Assembly: GCF_003967015.1 (NCBI RefSeq)
Contig: NZ_AP017560.1
Coordinates: forward strand, 2,852,001 to 2,916,000
Length of the DNA: 64,000 bases
DNA from: Pseudanabaena sp. ABRG5-3
GTDB taxonomy: Bacteria > Cyanobacteriota > Cyanobacteriia > Pseudanabaenales > Pseudanabaenaceae
Direction of reading: 5' to 3'
Notes under the pieces: generated by a model
Seen by the model: only the letters and a program-made list of their open reading frames with translations
What the model was told of the DNA's origin: nothing
Databases searched by the model: none
Translations under genes and position numbers: made by a program
Part shown: in pieces, positions 58,981-64,000 of the stretch
Position numbering within the stretch: the stretch's first letter is position 1
Layout: each line of letters starts with the position of its first letter

Positions 58981-59598
58981 ATGCCTGTCGCTAAGCTAAC
59001 CCAACGGGTGAGCTTAGCGATGATCAAAATTTTGCAATGGGGAGTTATATTTTTGCATCTCGATCGCTATACCACAGGAACCTACACCGTCGGCGCACCA
59101 CTTTGGAAACAAGTCCTTTGGTACTTTATCGGCGCACCAATTGCGCGTAGTTACTTCATACCTTTTTCAGGATTAAAGGTGATTATTTTGCGCTGTTTTG
59201 GTGCAGAAATTGGTCAAGGTGTGCGGATTAAAACAGGGGTGCGCGTCAAATTTCCTTGGCGGTTAATTATCAAAGATTTTGTCTGGATCGGGGAAGATGC
59301 TTGGCTGGATAATCTTGACTTGATTACGATCGAGAGTCATTGCTGCATATCTCAAGGTGTATATCTCTGTACGGGCAATCATGACTGGGACGATCGCGAT
59401 TTTGCTTTGCGGACTGCCCCCATTTATATCGAATCAGGTAGTTGGATTGCTGCTCGCGCAACTATTGCCGCAGGGGTTCGAGTTGGACAGGGTGCAGTTT
59501 TAGGTTTAGGTAGTGTGGCGACGCGATCGCTAGAACCAATGACAATTTATATGGGCAATCCTGCGATCGCCATTAAGTCACGTAAAATCAAAGAGTAG
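58981..59598 (+). CDS. WcaF-type hexapeptide acetyltransferase
   Basis: 205 residues from the ATG at 58981; a TTG at 58924 would overlap the DUF3110 start and adds nothing conserved. An N-terminal helix pair (LDRYTTGTYTVGAPLWKQVL WYFIG) precedes left-handed beta-helix hexapeptide repeats (IGQGVRIKTGVRVK, IGEDAWLDNLDLITIESHCC, GVYLCTGNHDWDDRDF with the acetyl-CoA loop). WcaF proteins O-acetylate sugars in exopolysaccharide synthesis. The first Met is uncertain. A long hairpin overlaps the stop codon. Confidence 0.85.
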   Translation: MPVAKLTQRVSLAMIKILQWGVIFLHLDRYTTGTYTVGAPLWKQVLWYFIGAPIARSYFIPFSGLKVIILRCFGAEIGQGVRIKTGVRVKFPWRLIIKDFVWIGEDAWLDNLDLITIESHCCISQGVYLCTGNHDWDDRDFALRTAPIYIESGSWIAARATIAAGVRVGQGAVLGLGSVATRSLEPMTIYMGNPAIAIKSRKIKE

Positions 59599-59627
59599 CA
59601 AGCTTGGCTTGCTACTCTTTGATTTTA
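59583..59627. terminator. long hairpin over the WcaF stop
   Basis: Perfect 21-bp arms (TAAAATCAAAGAGTAGCAAG and final C) with loop TTG. The WcaF-type stop codon is inside the left arm. Confidence 0.75.
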
Positions 59628-59650
59628 GAAATTATATTTTTTTAATTATT

Positions 59651-60616
59651 ATGACTGTTGCCAATTCAGCCCCTAGTTCCCAAACAAAACAAGCAAAAAT
59701 TGGACTAGCTTCACGATTAGTTAATGGCATTTTAGCAATTAGCCCTTTATTTAATATTGCCAAACAACGCGCTCGGAAGATGATGATCGAACGCGCCGAG
59801 TCAATGGGCGTAAACTGGCGACAAATTGTTGCTGATTTGCAAAAACAAGATCTTGATGGCGAACTTGCCAAAGTCCAAAATCCTAATGTTAAGTATCCCG
59901 AATATTACCTCAAGCATTTCCATGCCTATGAAGAAGGGAATCTCGGCTGGCTACCTGCAACGGAAGTAGAAGTCGCCGCTTATGCTGTGCATTCACGGAT
60001 TTGGAATGATGCGGAACCTCCTGTAAAAGGCGATTCCCGTCTACGTCAAAGCTATATTGATATCGTCAAAGAGAAACTCCCTACTGCACCTCAAGATATT
60101 CTTGATATTGGTTGTAGCGTGGGGATGAGTACTTTCGTACTACACAATGCTTATCCACAGGCGAAAATTACAGGCTTGGATTTATCTCCCCATTTTTTAG
60201 CGATCGCTAATTACAATACGCGCAACAAACATCCCGAATTGCTGGAATCCCAACAAATTAACTGGATTCACGCCGCCGCCGAAAGCACAGGATTACCTGA
60301 TGCTTCCTTTGATTTCGTTTCCTGTTTTCTACTATTTCATGAATTGCCTCAAGATGCGACGCGGCAAATTTTGCGTGAAATCCGTCGTGTCTTGCGTCCC
60401 AATGGTTACTTCACACTTATGGATATGAATCCCTACTCGGATATCTATCTCAAAATGCCTCCCTACATCCTGACTTTACTCAAGAGTACCGAACCCTACC
60501 TCGATCAATACTTCTCTTTTGATCTCGCCTCCGAGTTAGTCGCCGCAGGTTTTGAAGCTCCTAGCATTACTGCCAACACTCCACGCCACCGTACAGTAAT
60601 CGCTAAAGCGGCATAA
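59651..60616 (+). CDS. class I SAM-dependent methyltransferase
   Basis: 321 residues from the ATG at 59651. The SAM motif I DILDIGCSVGMSTFVLHNA is preceded by an N-terminal region of about 150 residues that includes RARKMMIERAESMGVNWRQI and YYLKHFHAYEEGNLGW. Downstream motifs are ITGLDLSPHFLAIA, IHAAAESTGLPDASFDFVSC and LREIRRVLRPNGYFTLMDMN. This is the architecture of a cyanobacterial methyltransferase family related to UbiE/menG enzymes. Substrate unknown. Preceded by a hairpin, followed by one. Confidence 0.85.
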   Translation: MTVANSAPSSQTKQAKIGLASRLVNGILAISPLFNIAKQRARKMMIERAESMGVNWRQIVADLQKQDLDGELAKVQNPNVKYPEYYLKHFHAYEEGNLGWLPATEVEVAAYAVHSRIWNDAEPPVKGDSRLRQSYIDIVKEKLPTAPQDILDIGCSVGMSTFVLHNAYPQAKITGLDLSPHFLAIANYNTRNKHPELLESQQINWIHAAAESTGLPDASFDFVSCFLLFHELPQDATRQILREIRRVLRPNGYFTLMDMNPYSDIYLKMPPYILTLLKSTEPYLDQYFSFDLASELVAAGFEAPSITANTPRHRTVIAKAA

Positions 60617-60651
60617 ATAATAGAGGAACGCAAAGCGTTCCTCTATTATTT
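60615..60651. terminator. bidirectional hairpin
   Basis: Arms of 17 bp (AAATAATAGAGGAACGC) with loop AAA, between the methyltransferase and the convergent pentapeptide gene, whose stop falls in the right arm. Confidence 0.75.
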
Positions 60652-61704
60652 GTGGACTTTTCCATCGGGTAGAGTCGCTCCTTTGAGAATTGCACCAACT
60701 AGATTGGCACTGCTTAATTCCGCACGGTTGAGAACTGCATCGGTTAAATCTGCATTAGCCAGATTCGTTCGAGCTAGATATGCCTCAATGAGATTAGTCC
60801 GTACCAAAATAGCATCTCTCAGATCCGCACGACTGAGATCAGCACGGGAAAACTTGGCATCAGTTAAGTCAGTCCCCTGCATCTTGACACGACTTGCCTT
60901 AATGTCTGCCATCACGGCACTTCGCAACGACACACCGTTAAAATCAGCATCAATAAGAATCGCTCTTTCTAATTTGGCATTATTGAGAACTGCACCTGAC
61001 AGCGTTGCATTACTGAGATTTGCTTCACTGAGAAAAATTCCCTGCATATTAGCATTATTCAGCTTAGCTTCTTGGAGGTTCGCTCCACTAAGAGTTGCCT
61101 CTTGAAGATTCGCTCCACGGAGATCTGCCTTATGCAAGTCAGCCCCAGATAGATTGGCTCCCCGCAAGTCAGCCCCAGATAGATTGGCTCCATTCAGACT
61201 AGCAATACTGCGCTTTTTTCTATTAGAATCAAGATCATGCTGATCGCCAACAGCTCTTTCCTGTCTAAGGTTTGCACCTCTCATGCAGGCTCCAACAAGG
61301 TTAGCTCCATTTAAGTTAACCGTTCGCATATCCGCTTCAATTAAGTTCGTATCCATCAGATTTGCCAAACTGAGATTAGCCCCAAATAGAGTTGCACCTT
61401 GAAGACTTGCACCATGCAGATCAGCATTGGACAGATTGACATTACTTAAACTCGCTTGGTTGAGGTTGGCTCCACATAGATGTGCGCCCATCATCACGGC
61501 TCCACGCAAATTAGCACGAGTTAGGCAAGCAAAGGTTAAAACGGTACTGTTGAGGTAAGCTTTAGATAAATTGACATCCAACCAATCGGTACGGCTGAGG
61601 TTTGCGCCACTAAGTTTGATGCCATTAAGATTGATGCCGCTAAAATCGCGATCGCCTTTTGCATAACGTCGCAAAATATCTTGAGGAGTAAGTGCTGCAT
61701 CCAT
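60646..61704 (-). CDS. pentapeptide-repeat protein
   Basis: 352 residues of A(D/N)LxX repeats forming a right-handed quadrilateral beta-helix. A 25-residue non-repeat insert (RQERAVGDQHDLDSNRKKRS, about 148-168) interrupts the helix. The N-terminus (TPQDILRRYAKGDRDFSGIN) is the cap often seen in cyanobacterial members. No signal peptide is present, so it is probably cytoplasmic. Function unknown. Confidence 0.9.
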   Translation of the reverse strand: MDAALTPQDILRRYAKGDRDFSGINLNGIKLSGANLSRTDWLDVNLSKAYLNSTVLTFACLTRANLRGAVMMGAHLCGANLNQASLSNVNLSNADLHGASLQGATLFGANLSLANLMDTNLIEADMRTVNLNGANLVGACMRGANLRQERAVGDQHDLDSNRKKRSIASLNGANLSGADLRGANLSGADLHKADLRGANLQEATLSGANLQEAKLNNANMQGIFLSEANLSNATLSGAVLNNAKLERAILIDADFNGVSLRSAVMADIKASRVKMQGTDLTDAKFSRADLSRADLRDAILVRTNLIEAYLARTNLANADLTDAVLNRAELSSANLVGAILKGATLPDGKVHK

Positions 61705-61833
61705 ACTTGAAAAACCTTATTAAAAGTACCATTTTGGTAATGAAATACTCTGCTCCACGCAGAACTTCACTACTGTTTGAGAACTACCAACCAAGGTAGC
61801 CATAAACTGGAGAAAATAACCTCATGGCATTAA

Positions 61834-61880
61834 TTATAGCGGGTTTCATTGTGCTGTAGTCACAATGAAACCCGCTATAA
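61834..61880. repeat. inverted-repeat element with TATAGC ends
   Basis: Perfect 20-bp arms (TTATAGCGGGTTTCATTGTG) around a 7-nt loop, in the 275-bp gap before uvrC. Its outer TATAGCGG matches the end of the element at 11344. Confidence 0.6.
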
Positions 61881-61910
61881 ACATTGTATTGTGGTAGTCC
61901 TAAAAATTGT

Positions 61911-61949
61911 GATAAGGATGTGCGGCGCAAAGCGCCGCACATCCTTATC
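61911..61949. terminator. hairpin in front of uvrC
   Basis: Perfect 18-bp arms (GATAAGGATGTGCGGCGC) with loop AAA, 31 bp before the uvrC ATG. No gene ends here, so it is either an element or a 5' UTR structure. Confidence 0.55.
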
Positions 61950-61979
61950 TATTTATCACTACCTTGATATGATTGATTA

Positions 61980-63857
61980 ATGACTGAGCCATTATTGCAA
62001 AATCCTGAAAAATTACATGCGCGATTGAAAGAAATACCTCTGGAAGCAGGGGTTTATTTTATGCGCGATCGCCATGATGGTGTCATCTACATCGGCAAAT
62101 CAAAGGCACTACGCAATCGGGTGCGATCGTACTTTCGTAGTAGTCAGGACTTATCGCCACGCATCGCCATGATGGTGCAGTTGGTGCATGAAATCGAGTT
62201 TATTGTCACTGACTCTGAATCGGAAGCCCTTGCGCTCGAAGCAAATCTTATTAAGCAATATCAGCCCTATTACAACGTACTGCTGAAGGATGACAAGAAA
62301 TATCCTTATGTTTGTATTACTTGGTCAGAGGACTATCCACGTATTTTTATTACCCGTAAACGTAGGATGGGCAGCACAAAGGATAAATACTATGGGCCTT
62401 ATGTGGATGTCTTTAATCTCAAACGGACTTTGGGAATTATTAAGCGTGCTTTTCCCCTACGACAAAGACCCATACCAATGTTTAAGGATCGTCCCTGCCT
62501 AAACTATGACATGGGACTATGTCCAGGGGTATGTCAAGAGAAGATTTCGCCTGAGGAATATCGTAAAACGATGCTAAGGGTAGCCATGATCTTTCAAGGA
62601 AGATCTAGCGAATTAGTGGAAGCCTTTACGGAAAAGATGGAAGTAGCGGCGGAGAATTTGGAATTTGAGAAGGCGGCGGATCTGCGCGATCGCATTCAAG
62701 TTTTGCAAAATCTCAACTCTAATCAAAAGGTATCACTACCTGACGATACGGTTTCGCGTGATGCGATCGCCCTAGCCTATGACGATCAACATACCTGTAT
62801 TCAGCTATTCCAGATTAGGGCAGGTCGTTTAGTGGGAAGGTTAGCCTTTTTGGCAGATAGTCAGAGCGATACCCCAGAGGCGATTTTGCAGCGCACCTTA
62901 GAGGCTCATTATCAAAACTGCGATCCTGTGGAAATTCCCAATGAAGTCCATACACAACTAGAACTTCCTGAGGTGGAAATTTTGCAGGCATGGTTGAGCG
63001 ATCGCAAGGGACGTAAGGTGACAATTGCCACTCCCCAACGCCAACTTAAAGCCGAGCTAATCGAAATGGTGGAACGCAATGCCCAGTATGAATTAGCAAG
63101 AATTCAAAAACAAAGCGATCGCAATTTGCAAGGATTGGAAGACTTAGCCGAACTTCTTAATCTCGATAGTCTACCCCATCGAATCGAAGGCTATGATATT
63201 TCGCATATACAAGGTTCTGATGCTGTAGCGAGCCAAGTTGTATTTATCGATGGTATTCCTGCGAAACAACATTACCGCCATTACAAAATCCGTAATCCTG
63301 ATGTTAAAGCTGGGCATTCCGATGATTTTGCCAGTTTAGCGGAAGTAATTGCCAGAAGATTCAAAAATCATGCCAATCATCAATCACCCATCACCAATTC
63401 ACCAGAAACTGATTTCCCTGATGTCGTCATGATTGATGGTGGTAAGGGGCAATTATCATCGGTGATGAAGATCATTGATAAGTTAGGTTTGCGCGATCGC
63501 CTAACCGTAATTAGTCTTGCCAAAAAGCGCGAGGAAATTTTCTTGCCTGAGCAGTCAGAGCCATTGATCAGTGGCGATCCCGAACGAGCAGGAGTGCAGG
63601 TGTTGCGGCGATTGCGGGATGAGGCTCACCGTTTTGCAATTACCTTCCATCGACAAAAACGTAGTCAAAGGATGCAGCGATCGCATCTCGATCAGATTAC
63701 GGGTTTAGGGCATCATCGCCAAAAATTACTACTTGAGAAGTTCCACTCCGTTGAATATATTCGCCAAGCTAGCGTTGAACAGATCGCAGAAACAGATGGG
63801 ATTGGGAAGAAGCTAGCCCAACATATTTATAATCATTTTCATCCTGCTCCTGAATAA
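61980..63857 (+). CDS. uvrC: excinuclease ABC subunit C
   Basis: 625 residues. The GIY-YIG nuclease ([25 protein letters not shown], about 19-43) makes the 3' incision; the UVR domain ([21 protein letters not shown]) binds UvrB; the RNase H-like endonuclease ([29 protein letters not shown]) makes the 5' incision; and two helix-hairpin-helix motifs close the C-terminus ([24 protein letters not shown]). It acts with UvrAB in nucleotide excision repair of photoproducts. Full length; preceded by an isolated hairpin. Confidence 0.96.
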   Translation: MTEPLLQNPEKLHARLKEIPLEAGVYFMRDRHDGVIYIGKSKALRNRVRSYFRSSQDLSPRIAMMVQLVHEIEFIVTDSESEALALEANLIKQYQPYYNVLLKDDKKYPYVCITWSEDYPRIFITRKRRMGSTKDKYYGPYVDVFNLKRTLGIIKRAFPLRQRPIPMFKDRPCLNYDMGLCPGVCQEKISPEEYRKTMLRVAMIFQGRSSELVEAFTEKMEVAAENLEFEKAADLRDRIQVLQNLNSNQKVSLPDDTVSRDAIALAYDDQHTCIQLFQIRAGRLVGRLAFLADSQSDTPEAILQRTLEAHYQNCDPVEIPNEVHTQLELPEVEILQAWLSDRKGRKVTIATPQRQLKAELIEMVERNAQYELARIQKQSDRNLQGLEDLAELLNLDSLPHRIEGYDISHIQGSDAVASQVVFIDGIPAKQHYRHYKIRNPDVKAGHSDDFASLAEVIARRFKNHANHQSPITNSPETDFPDVVMIDGGKGQLSSVMKIIDKLGLRDRLTVISLAKKREEIFLPEQSEPLISGDPERAGVQVLRRLRDEAHRFAITFHRQKRSQRMQRSHLDQITGLGHHRQKLLLEKFHSVEYIRQASVEQIAETDGIGKKLAQHIYNHFHPAPE

Positions 63858-63882
63858 TGTCGCCACAGGTGACAATGTTATT

Positions 63883-64000
63883 TATTTAAAAATCTCTCCC
63901 AAGCATTCAATCAATTCATTAACCACAATTGGCTTACTCAGATATTGATTTGCACCTAAACTAATGGCTTTTTGGCGATGGCGATCGCCTGTACGTGAGG
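63883..64000 (-). CDS. C-terminal end of a response-regulator or hybrid kinase
   Basis: The minus strand enters from the window edge and stops at 63883. The visible 39 residues read SRTGDRHRQKAISLGANQYL, then SKPIVVNELIECLGEIFK. This is the last part of a receiver domain (SKP is the conserved Lys region), and the SRTGxxHRQKA pattern is seen in the receiver of CheA-type hybrid kinases. The gene continues beyond the window. Confidence 0.8.

Noticed and set aside
1-64000. CRISPR array
   Set aside because: Repeats found are palindromic gene-end hairpins, a 67-bp triplication and short tandem repeats; none has regularly spaced identical repeats with unique spacers, and no cas gene is present.
1-64000. 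Prophage or plasmid replication region
   Set aside because: No integrase, capsid, terminase, replication initiator or partition gene is visible.

Overview
The window is chromosomal DNA from a cyanobacterium of moderate GC content. The evidence is the very frequent HIP1-type octamer GCGATCGC and many phototroph-specific genes: chlorophyll synthase, CP12, RbcR, PAM68, a Ycf20-like protein, a Ycf55/DUF3685 regulator, a b6f haem-attachment factor and a cluster resembling the photosystem II 'PAP' operon. From the style of the proteins I would guess the Pseudanabaena group, but that is an impression and was not tested.

Layout. 1-8300: end of a DUF2059 secreted protein, a CCB-type cofactor assembly factor, an L-2-hydroxyglutarate oxidase, a STAND ATPase (NB-ARC then TPR) cut in two by one in-frame TAG, a PEP-CTERM-like surface protein, and two membrane proteins. 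8400-22300: YdeP-type molybdopterin oxidoreductase, type 1 IPP isomerase, a three-gene two-component cluster (GAF-PAS kinase, Rcp1-like regulator, REC-kinase), a CAP protein, a corrinoid-adenosyltransferase-like protein without a Walker A, Ycf20- and Ycf55-like proteins, a lone HlyD-type adaptor, and chlG. 22300-25450: a decaying accessory patch with an Abi_C-type gene, an intact IS5-family element inside an AAA-ATPase remnant, and two broken toxin-antitoxin loci. 25450-31800: a thioredoxin-reductase-like flavoprotein, peroxiredoxin and divergent PerR with a 7-1-7 operator between them, envelope/coiled-coil proteins, an FHA-LuxR regulator, a 41-residue membrane peptide, rpsO and PAM68. 31800-36700: the PAP-like photosystem II assembly cluster, divergent from rbcR. 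36800-40650: hisC followed by an accessory segment (MITE-like element, DUF3037 gene, HipA-like kinase, HEAT remnant, unknown pseudogene) that ends in a second, diverged copy of the hisC 3' end. 40700-64000: Uma2 nuclease, tRNA-Ala(CGC), quinone prenyltransferase, CP12, a site-2-protease homologue that has lost its zinc ligands, LOG protein, ferredoxin, dnaJ-tusA-rsgA, cyanoexosortase, ctaC-D-E oxidase, argJ, DHNA-CoA-type thioesterase, acetyltransferase, methyltransferase, pentapeptide protein, uvrC, and the tail of a response regulator.

How the parts fit. Photosynthesis and carbon genes are spread among housekeeping genes (chlG, ccb, PAP cluster, PAM68, rbcR, CP12, quinone synthesis, oxidase). 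The exosortase near 52 kb and the PEP-CTERM-like protein near 6 kb are probably enzyme and substrate. PerR, peroxiredoxin and the flavin reductase form a peroxide-response group.

A striking non-coding feature runs through the window. Most gene ends carry a perfect or near-perfect hairpin with arms of 10-34 bp, unrelated arm sequences, and very often a 3-nt loop closed by GC...GC. Several run into the coding sequence. Three dispersed palindromes of one family and several inverted-repeat elements with TATAGC ends are also present.
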